The position numbers were made by a program, and so were the translations under genes. The notes beneath the pieces are model-generated. The model saw only the letters and a list, made by a program, of their open reading frames with translations, did not search any database and was not told where the DNA came from. From Planctomycetota bacterium (GTDB lineage Bacteria > Planctomycetota > UBA1135): 5,478 bases of DNA. Position 1 is the first letter of the stretch; each line of letters starts with the position of its first letter. Of the stretch, positions 1-4,901 are shown piece after piece. The DNA lies in NCBI GenBank assembly GCA_014382465.1, contig JACNJP010000419.1, forward strand, positions 1 through 5,478. Direction: 5' to 3'.

Positions 1-563
1 GGCGGGGTCGGGGGACCGCCGGGGCGGACGGTGCGCTCGAACGCCGCCCGAGGCCGGGAGCGGAAGTGGCGGGCGTTGTAGAGGCCGGTCTTGTGGTCGG
101 TGACGAGCTGTCCCTCGAGCGCGGCCGCGCGGGTGCGGCTCTCGGCCAGCAGGCTGTCCAGCCGCAGCAGGTTCTGGAGCCGGGCGTCGGTCTCGGAGAG
201 CTCGGCCGGCGGCAGCACCCAGTCGGCCAGGGCGTCCCGGCCGCGCAGCAGGGCGGTGACGGAGTGGGTCGGGGCTTCCCGCCACGGCACCACCAGCCAC
301 GGCACGTGCCGCCGGGGGGAGAGGTACTCCAGCAGGCACTCCCACTCGAGGGTCTCCGCTCGCAGCGTCAGGGGCGCGATCACGGCGGCGGTCAATTCCT
401 GGTCCCGGAGGAGCTCCAGGCTCCGTTCCAGCTCCCTGGAGGTGTAGACCTGCCACCCGCGGTCCTGGAAGCCAGTCCGGATTCCCGCGAGGGATTCGCC
501 GCGATGGTTCAGGACGGCGAGGGTTCTGGGGCCTCCTGACGGCCCACGAGGAGGCAAGAACAT
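1..563 (-). CDS. Pseudo-receiver-GGDEF protein (putative diguanylate cyclase), 3' end outside window
   Basis: Reading leftwards from an ATG at 563, 187 codons stay open to the window edge, so the gene is partial. Residues about 14-120 have the alternating strand/helix pattern of a response-regulator receiver domain: TLAVLN as strand 1, AAVIAPL as strand 3, HVPWLVVPW as strand 4 and ADWVLPP as strand 5. The acidic pocket after strand 1, the phospho-acceptor Asp (VIAPL instead of a D) and the strand-5 Lys (LPP instead of the usual KP) are all absent, so phosphorylation is unlikely. A helical linker (about 125-152) leads into TDHKTGLYNARHF (155-167), the hallmark opening of GGDEF domains. The GG(D/E)EF active site lies beyond the edge, so cyclic-di-GMP synthesis is inferred, not shown. 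There is no good Shine-Dalgarno site; the ATG is the first start ahead of strand 1. The gene is divergent from rpsB. Confidence 0.72.
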   Translation of the reverse strand, partial: MFLPPRGPSGGPRTLAVLNHRGESLAGIRTGFQDRGWQVYTSRELERSLELLRDQELTAAVIAPLTLRAETLEWECLLEYLSPRRHVPWLVVPWREAPTHSVTALLRGRDALADWVLPPAELSETDARLQNLLRLDSLLAESRTRAAALEGQLVTDHKTGLYNARHFRSRPRAAFERTVRPGGPPTP

Positions 564-679
564 CTCTTCAGAGTCAAGATTAGCACTTGTCCGCTTAGGA
601 TTTTTCTTTTTGAGGGCCGTTTCAGGGGCCCGCGCCACGGTAGGCCTTCCGCTTTCCAGCGGCTTCCGGGGGCCTCTCG

Positions 680-707
680 TTGACGCGAAGATGCCAGAGG
701 CTAAGAT
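680..707 (+). promoter_or_regulatory. Sigma70-like promoter for the rpsB operon
   Basis: TTGACG (680-685, five of six matches to the -35 consensus) and TAAGAT (702-707, four of six to the -10) are separated by 16 bases. The -10 lies in a local AT-rich patch (TAAGATATT) unusual for this GC-rich DNA. Transcription would begin near 714, giving a leader of about 75 bases before the rpsB TTG at 790. The element overlaps the open frame upstream of rpsB, which supports the downstream start for S2. No comparable promoter is evident elsewhere in the 564-789 spacer. Confidence 0.5.
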
Positions 708-710
708 ATT

Positions 711-789
711 CGGCCCGAAAACCGGGACCCGGCCCACAGAACGTCGGGCCCCCCTTCCGGAAACTCCTTCCAGAACCTGCTCCAAAGCC
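711..789 (+). promoter_or_regulatory. Putative 5' leader of the rpsB mRNA
   Basis: This stretch lies between the predicted transcription start and the S2 start codon. Two copies of GGCCC (712-716 and 731-735) can each pair with the single GGGCC at 746-750, giving two mutually exclusive 5-bp GC stems. In E. coli, S2 autoregulates rpsB-tsf through its leader. Whether this leader does the same is inference, and short GC stems arise easily by chance at this base composition. No Shine-Dalgarno sequence precedes the start codon. Confidence 0.22.
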
Positions 790-1818
790 TTGTCTGACCT
801 CTCCGTCCAGGAGTTCGTGGATGCCGGCGCCCACATCGGGTGCCGCGTCAGCCGTTGGAACCCGAAGATGGACCCGTTCATCTTCGGGTCACGCAACCGC
901 ATCCACATCATCGACTTGCGGTTGACGATCCGCGGCATCCTGCGAGCCCGGCACTTCCTCCGCGAGGTGGTGGCCAGCGGTCAGGACGTGCTCTTCGTGG
1001 GCACCAAGCCGCAGATCCGGCCCGAGACGCGCCGCGCCAACGAGGTCACCGGCATGCACTATGTCGACGACCGCTGGATCGGCGGCACCTTGACCAACTA
1101 CGAGGTCATCGGCAGCCGCATCGGCTACCTCGACGAGCTGGAGAAGAAGGAGTCCGAGGGCTACCTCGATCAGTTGAACAGCAAGGAGGAGGCCCGCTTC
1201 TTCCGCGAGAAGCGCAAGATCTGGCGCAACCTCCACGGCATCCGCGACATGTTCCGGCTGCCCGGCGCGCTGGTCGTCGTCGATCCGAAGACCGAGGCCA
1301 ACGCGGTCCGCGAGGCCCGGCGCATGGGCATCCCGGTGGTCGGCATCGTCGACACCGACGGCGACCCGGACGTCTGCGACATCGTGATCCCGGCCAACGA
1401 CGACGCCATCCGCTCGGTCGCCCTGGTCCTCGGCAAGCTCAGCGAGGCGGTCGTCGAGGGCAAGCGGCTGCGCGAGGAGCGCGGCGTCAAGGCGCCCCAG
1501 CGCGACGACCAGCAGGCCTCCGGCGCCCCGGTGCCGCGCCCGGGGGGCGGTGGCGCCCGCCGCCGGCCGGCCGCGCGCCAGTTCCCCGGCGGCCTCAACC
1601 GCCAGGTCGAGATCATGAAGGCGGTCGACGGAGAGAAGAAGGCCGCTGCCGCCAAGGCCGAGGCCGGCGCTCCGGCCCCGTCCGAGCCCTCGGCCGCCGC
1701 GGTCGAGACTCCGGCCGCCGCCACGCCGGTCGAGACTCCGGCCGCCGCCGCGCCGGTCGAGCCGGCCTCTGACGCTCCCTCCAGCGACGCTCCTGCCGGC
1801 GACGGCGAGCGGAGCTGA
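790..1818 (+). CDS. rpsB: 30S ribosomal protein S2
   Basis: S2 is a small-subunit protein at the head/platform junction, needed for S1 docking and initiation. I chose the TTG at 790: it gives MSDLSVQEFVDAGAHIG, the same length as the E. coli N-terminus MATVSMRDMLKAGVHFG. The frame stays open back to 610, but that part overlaps the promoter and has no S2 similarity. Family signatures in order are RWNPKMDPFIFG (22-33), HIIDL (39-43), FVGTK (69-73), DRWIGGTLTN (94-103), the coiled segment 112-150, LPGALVVVDP (157-166) and GIPVVGIVDTDGDPD (180-194). The core ends near residue 230. A tail of about 110 residues follows: a basic Gly/Arg/Pro stretch (about 245-270), then Ala/Pro/Glu-rich sequence with a duplicated 9-residue repeat. 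Full length is 342 residues against about 241 in E. coli. It is the first gene of the rpsB-tsf-pyrH-frr operon. Confidence 0.96.
   Translation: MSDLSVQEFVDAGAHIGCRVSRWNPKMDPFIFGSRNRIHIIDLRLTIRGILRARHFLREVVASGQDVLFVGTKPQIRPETRRANEVTGMHYVDDRWIGGTLTNYEVIGSRIGYLDELEKKESEGYLDQLNSKEEARFFREKRKIWRNLHGIRDMFRLPGALVVVDPKTEANAVREARRMGIPVVGIVDTDGDPDVCDIVIPANDDAIRSVALVLGKLSEAVVEGKRLREERGVKAPQRDDQQASGAPVPRPGGGGARRRPAARQFPGGLNRQVEIMKAVDGEKKAAAAKAEAGAPAPSEPSAAAVETPAAATPVETPAAAAPVEPASDAPSSDAPAGDGERS
1702..1755 (+). repeat. Two tandem 27-bp repeats in the rpsB tail
   Basis: Units 1702-1728 and 1729-1755 are identical except for one base and encode VETPAAATP and VETPAAAAP (S2 residues 305-322). A third, decayed unit begins at 1756 (VEP). 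The repeat is in frame, so copy-number change would alter tail length without breaking the gene. Confidence 0.9.
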
Positions 1819-1888
1819 TCCTTACCGCGACTTCCCTTCCTTCCCGCCGAGAGATCCGCGCCCGCCGCGCCCGAAATTCGCATCAGAG

Positions 1889-2491
1889 ATGACCACGATC
1901 AGCGCCCAAGCCGTCGCCACCCTCCGCGCCAAGTCGGGCGCCGGAATGATGGACTGCAAGAAGGCCCTCGTCGAGACCGGTGGGGACGAGGTGAAGGCCA
2001 TGGAGCTGCTTCGGGCCAAGGGCCTGAAGACGGCCGACAAGAAGGCCGACCGCGTCACCGGTGACGGCCGGGTCCACGCCTACATCCACCACAACCAGAA
2101 GGTCGGGGTGCTGGTGGAGGTCGCCTGCGAGACCGACTTCGTGGCGCGCGGCGAGGTCTTCACCCAGCTCCTCAACGACCTCTGCATGCACATCGCCGCG
2201 ATCCGGCCGACCCCGGTGGCGGTGCTCGAGTCCGACGTCTCCGAGGAGCTGGTCAGCGAGGAGAAGCGCCAGCTGCTGCTGGCGGAGGACCTCCAGGGCA
2301 AGCCGGACGAGATCAAGGAGAAGATCGTCGGCGGGCGGATCCGGAAGTTCATCACCGAGCGGGCCCTGTACTCCCAGGAGTTCGTCAAGGACCCGAGCGT
2401 GACGGTCGAGGACATGGTCAAGAAGGTCATCGCGAACCTCGGCGAGAACATCAAGGTCAACCGCTTCAGCCGCTTCGAGCTCGGCTCCTGA
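1889..2491 (+). CDS. tsf: Elongation factor Ts (short form)
   Basis: EF-Ts is the cytosolic nucleotide exchange factor that regenerates EF-Tu-GTP from EF-Tu-GDP. The N-terminal UBA-like domain covers about residues 1-45 (LRAKSGAGMMDCKKAL, signature 12-27). The exchange motif TDFVAR is at 82-87, followed by the core subdomain and a C-terminal GENIKVNRFSRFELG stretch (185-199). At 200 residues it is the short type that lacks most of the second core repeat and coiled-coil of the 283-residue E. coli protein, as in Thermus and several other phyla. The ATG at 1889 sits exactly at the family N-terminus; only a weak GAG precedes it. It follows rpsB after 70 bases of pyrimidine-rich DNA with no evident terminator, so co-transcription is expected. 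Confidence 0.97.
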   Translation: MTTISAQAVATLRAKSGAGMMDCKKALVETGGDEVKAMELLRAKGLKTADKKADRVTGDGRVHAYIHHNQKVGVLVEVACETDFVARGEVFTQLLNDLCMHIAAIRPTPVAVLESDVSEELVSEEKRQLLLAEDLQGKPDEIKEKIVGGRIRKFITERALYSQEFVKDPSVTVEDMVKKVIANLGENIKVNRFSRFELGS

Positions 2492-2518
2492 GCCCGGCGC
2501 GGCGCTAGGCTCGAGGGC

Positions 2519-3232
2519 ATGGAACCCCATTACCGGCGCCTCCTGCTGAAGGTCAGCGGCGAGGGCTTCGCCAAGCAGGGCGAGACCGGGCTCGACGTCG
2601 CCCGGGTCGGCGCCCTGGCCGAGCAGCTCAAGACCCTGACCGCCGCCGGCGTCCAGGTCGCCTGCGTCATCGGCGGCGGCAACATCCTGCGCGGCGCCCA
2701 GTCGGCCGAGCTCGGCATCGACCGGGCCACCGCCGACTACATGGGCATGCTGGCGACGGTCATCAACGGCCTGGCCCTGTGCGACTCGCTCGAGGCCCAC
2801 GGCGTGCCCACCCGGGTGCTGTCGGCGGTCGAGGTCCACAAGGTCTGCGAGCCCTTCATCCGCCGCCGGGCCTTGCGCCACCTCGAGAAGGGGCGGGTGG
2901 TGGTGCTGGCCGGCGGCCTCGGCAGCCCCTACTTCACCACCGACACCGCCGCCGCCCAGCGCGCCGTCGAGCTTGACTGCGACGTGCTCCTGAAGGCCAC
3001 CCTGGTGGACGGCGTCTACGACGCCGACCCCAAGCACCACCCGGACGCGCAGCTGCTGCCCGACCTCAGCTTCGCCGAGGTCCTGCGGCGCCAGCTCCGG
3101 GTCATGGACCAGACGGCCTTCGCGATGTGCCAGGAAAACGACCTCCCCCTGGTCGTGTTTAACATGAACGCCCCCGACGGCGTGGTCCGCGCCGCCCAAG
3201 GCGAGAACGTCGGCACCCTGATCCACAACTGA
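2519..3232 (+). CDS. pyrH: Uridylate kinase (UMP kinase)
   Basis: This enzyme phosphorylates UMP to UDP with ATP, feeding UTP/CTP synthesis. It is the hexameric amino-acid-kinase-fold type found only in prokaryotes. Visible motifs are LLLKVSGE (8-15, phosphate-binding Lys), IGGGNILRG (51-59), the UMP-contacting TADYMGMLATVING (71-84), GSPYFTTDTAA (135-145, nucleotide binding) and LLKATLVDGVYDADP (157-171). RVMDQTA (194-200) lies near the C-terminus. Length is 237 residues against 241 in E. coli, so it is complete. The gap from tsf is 27 bases and contains a GAGCC/GGCTC inverted repeat (2490-2494 with 2508-2512). The purine run GAGGG ends one base before the ATG, too close for a functional Shine-Dalgarno. 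Confidence 0.97.
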   Translation: MEPHYRRLLLKVSGEGFAKQGETGLDVARVGALAEQLKTLTAAGVQVACVIGGGNILRGAQSAELGIDRATADYMGMLATVINGLALCDSLEAHGVPTRVLSAVEVHKVCEPFIRRRALRHLEKGRVVVLAGGLGSPYFTTDTAAAQRAVELDCDVLLKATLVDGVYDADPKHHPDAQLLPDLSFAEVLRRQLRVMDQTAFAMCQENDLPLVVFNMNAPDGVVRAAQGENVGTLIHN

Positions 3233-3235
3233 TCC

Positions 3236-3814
3236 ATGGCGAGACCCATCCAGCCCTTCCTCGACGACGCGCGGCAACGCATGTACAAGTCCGTCGAGCA
3301 CTTCCAAGGCGAGACCCGCGGCCTGCGCACCGGCCGCGCCAACCCCGGCCTGGTCGACAGCATCCGGGTCGACTACTACGGCTCCAAGACCCCGCTCAGC
3401 CAGCTGGCGACGGTCTCGGTGCCGGACGCCCGCTCGATCGTGGTCAAGCCCTTCGACGCCACCTCGCTGAAGGCCATCGAGCGCGCCATCCTGGCCTCGG
3501 ACCTCGGCTTCAACCCCTCGCTCGAGGGCAAGATGGTCCGGATCTCGATCCCGCCGCTGTCGCAGGAGCAGCGCCTCAAGCTGGCGGCGCGGGTGAAGAG
3601 CCTGGCGGAGGACGCGCGCGTCAGCATGCGCAACGTCCGCCGCGACGTCCTCAAGGAGGTCGAGGTGGCCTCGCGCGACAAGGGCCGCGACCCGGTGGTC
3701 ACCGAGGACGACGTCCGCGAGTCGAAGGAGTCGATCCAGGAGCTGCTCAAGGAGCACGAGAAGCTGATCGACGAGGCGATGGCGGTCAAGACCAAGGAGA
3801 TCCTCGAGGTCTGA
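3236..3814 (+). CDS. frr: Ribosome recycling factor
   Basis: RRF works with EF-G to split post-termination ribosomes and free mRNA and tRNA. At 192 residues it is close to the usual 185. Domain I begins with a long helix carrying the conserved RTGRANP (31-37). Domain II contains VDYYGSKTPLSQLATV (45-60) and IVVKPFD (68-74). The return to domain I shows ISIPPLSQEQRLKLA (103-117), and a long charged helix with MRNVRRDV (131-138) leads to the C-terminus. The ATG is only 3 bases after the pyrH stop, so the two are translationally close and surely co-transcribed. No Shine-Dalgarno sequence is visible in the upstream pyrH codons. Confidence 0.97.
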   Translation: MARPIQPFLDDARQRMYKSVEHFQGETRGLRTGRANPGLVDSIRVDYYGSKTPLSQLATVSVPDARSIVVKPFDATSLKAIERAILASDLGFNPSLEGKMVRISIPPLSQEQRLKLAARVKSLAEDARVSMRNVRRDVLKEVEVASRDKGRDPVVTEDDVRESKESIQELLKEHEKLIDEAMAVKTKEILEV

Positions 3815-3842
3815 GCCGCGCGGGGCGCGCCGCGCTCCGCTC

Positions 3843-3918
3843 GGGGGCATAACTCAGTTGGTAGAGTAGTTGGCTTTTAACCAATAAGTCCCAGGTTCGA
3901 GCCCTGGTGCCCTCACCA
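3843..3918 (+). tRNA. tRNA-Lys (anticodon UUU)
   Basis: The sequence folds into a full 76-base cloverleaf. The acceptor GGGGGCA pairs with TGCCCTC (one G-U). The D stem is ACTC/GAGT around AGTTGGTA. The anticodon stem GTTGG/CCAAT encloses the loop CTTTTAA, giving anticodon TTT. The T arm is CCAGG-TTCGAGC-CCTGG. Discriminator A and CCA (3916-3918) are encoded in the DNA. The anticodon loop matches that of E. coli tRNA-Lys. It starts 28 bases after the frr stop with no terminator between them, so it is probably the last member of the rpsB operon transcript, released by tRNA processing. Confidence 0.97.
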
Positions 3919-3920
3919 GT

Positions 3921-3950
3921 CGACCCGCGGCGCCCGCCGCGGGTCGTTCC
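3921..3950 (+). terminator. Hairpin terminator after tRNA-Lys
   Basis: Positions 3921-3931 and 3936-3946 form a perfect 11-bp GC-rich stem with a 4-base loop (GCCC), starting 2 bases after the tRNA CCA. The following TTCCTAT is only a weak U tract, so this is an imperfect intrinsic terminator. It lies between convergent genes and ends 6 bases from the stop of the minus-strand radical SAM gene. On that strand no T run follows the hairpin, so it may simply protect that transcript's 3' end. Confidence 0.7.
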
Positions 3951-3952
3951 TA

Positions 3953-4882
3953 TCACGCCCCGGCGCGCGCGCCCTGCCGGCTGCCGCGGTCGCGCAGCTC
4001 CTGCTCGATGAGGCCGTGCACCTTGGCCCGGCTCGGCCAGCCCTCGGGCGCCAGGTAGTTCTCCGGCGGGTTCTCGGCCACCAGGCGGTGGACCACGACC
4101 TCGCCCGGCAGCCGCTCGAGGGCGTCGGCCACCATCTCGATGTACTGGCGCGGCTCGAGCAGCACCACGCCGCCCTGGCGCCAGAGGTGCTCCAGCTTGG
4201 TGCGCCGCAGCACCATCAGCTGGTGGAATTTGAGCCCGGAGACGCCGGCCTCCACCGCCTCATCGACCTGCCGGAGCAGGCCGCCGGGCCGCTCCCCGGG
4301 CAGGCCGGCGATGGTGTGGGCCACGACCTGGATGCCGTGCTCGCGCGCCAGGGCGCAGGCGCGGTGGAAGTTCTCGAGCCGGTCGTGACGGCCGATGATC
4401 TCCTGCACCCGGTCGTCGGCGGTCTCGAGGCCGAGCTCGACCCAGACCTCGCGGAAGCGCCCGAGCTGCGCCGCCAGCAGCGCCGCCGCTGCCGGGCTGA
4501 AGCAGTCGGGCCGGGTGCCGACCGAAACGATCGGGGCGGTCTCGGCGTGGCCGCTGAGGAACTCCAGGGCGGCGGCCAGCGGCAGCAGGTCAGGGTAGGT
4601 GTTGGAGTAGGACTGCAGGTAGGCGATCGCCGCCGGGCCCTCCGGCTGCGACCGCCGCACCCGCGCCAGCTCCCGCTGCCACTGCTGCGCCAGGCTCAGC
4701 TCGCCGGCCGCGCCGGTGCCGCTGCCGCTCAGGTCGCAGTAGACGCAGCCGCCGTAGCCGCTCACGCCGTCGCGGTTCGGACAGCTCAGCCCGAGGTCGA
4801 GGGGAACCCTGCGCAAGCGGCGGCCGTAGCGCGCCTTCAAGGCGCGGCCGAGGGTGTTCACCGGTGCGTCCGCCGCTAGCAT
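3953..4882 (-). CDS. TIGR01212 family radical SAM protein (YhcC/YtqA-like)
   Basis: This is a 309-residue radical SAM enzyme, similar in size to E. coli YhcC. The cluster-binding motif is SCPNRDGVSGYGGCVYC, with Cys 34, 46 and 49 (C-X11-C-X2-C), the spacing of the YhcC/Elp3-like branch instead of CX3CX2C. Other family blocks are the N-terminal RYGRRLRRVPLDLG (18-31), AYLQSYSNT (87-95), SVGTRPDC (120-127), WVELGLET (147-154), GLPGE (193-197), GLKFHQLMVL (216-225) and VVHRL (263-267). The ATG at 4882 matches the family N-terminus; the open frame upstream uses a rare AGA codon and is probably untranslated. From recent work on B. subtilis YtqA, as I recall it, the family acts on the C5 side chain of wobble U34 in tRNA; that role here is inferred. 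The gene converges on tRNA-Lys(UUU) and diverges from selB. Confidence 0.93.
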   Translation of the reverse strand: MLAADAPVNTLGRALKARYGRRLRRVPLDLGLSCPNRDGVSGYGGCVYCDLSGSGTGAAGELSLAQQWQRELARVRRSQPEGPAAIAYLQSYSNTYPDLLPLAAALEFLSGHAETAPIVSVGTRPDCFSPAAAALLAAQLGRFREVWVELGLETADDRVQEIIGRHDRLENFHRACALAREHGIQVVAHTIAGLPGERPGGLLRQVDEAVEAGVSGLKFHQLMVLRRTKLEHLWRQGGVVLLEPRQYIEMVADALERLPGEVVVHRLVAENPPENYLAPEGWPSRAKVHGLIEQELRDRGSRQGARAGA

Positions 4883-4892
4883 GGTCGGCTCG

Positions 4893-4898
4893 ATTCTA
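4893..4898 (-). promoter_or_regulatory. Candidate -10 element for the radical SAM gene
   Basis: On the minus strand TAGAAT (five of six matches to the -10 consensus) lies 10 bases before the ATG at 4882. Transcription from it would start only a few bases before the ATG, giving a nearly leaderless mRNA. No recognisable -35 lies at the right distance, so support is modest. It sits in the one AT-rich patch between the two divergent genes. Confidence 0.3.
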
Positions 4899-4901
4899 GC
4901 G

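Noticed and set aside
66..539. Plus-strand open frames opposite the GGDEF gene
   Set aside because: The minus-strand frame contains the TGLYNARHF GGDEF opening and a receiver-like fold. The plus frames are Gly/Gln/Ser/Arg-rich with no recognisable motif.
579..590. TTAGCACTT resembling half of a CIRCE (HrcA) operator
   Set aside because: The partner half GAGTGCTAA is absent at the required spacing, and no heat-shock gene follows.
642..675. Stem-loop (CCGCT/AGCGG inside AGGCC/GGCCT) as a terminator
   Set aside because: The stem is interrupted, no T run follows on the plus strand, and no upstream plus-strand gene needs terminating.
610..789. A 60-residue N-terminal extension of S2 using an upstream start
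   Set aside because: The stretch has no S2 similarity, overlaps a good promoter (680-707), and the TTG at 790 reproduces the family N-terminus length exactly. The open frame is explained by the scarcity of stop codons in GC-rich DNA.
3818..3830. GCGCG/CGCGC hairpin between frr and the tRNA as a terminator
   Set aside because: The stem has 5 bp, a 3-base loop and no T tract. It is better read as base-composition noise in a co-transcribed spacer.
1883..3850. A 655-residue minus-strand open frame antisense to tsf, pyrH and frr
   Set aside because: It is the antisense shadow of three certain genes. Its composition (Leu, Asp, Gly, Val, His, Arg rich, no motif) is what the complement of GC-rich coding sequence yields.
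4016..4879. A 287-residue plus-strand open frame opposite the radical SAM gene
   Set aside because: The minus strand carries all TIGR01212 motifs over the same bases, and the plus frame shows no domain and a shadow-like composition.
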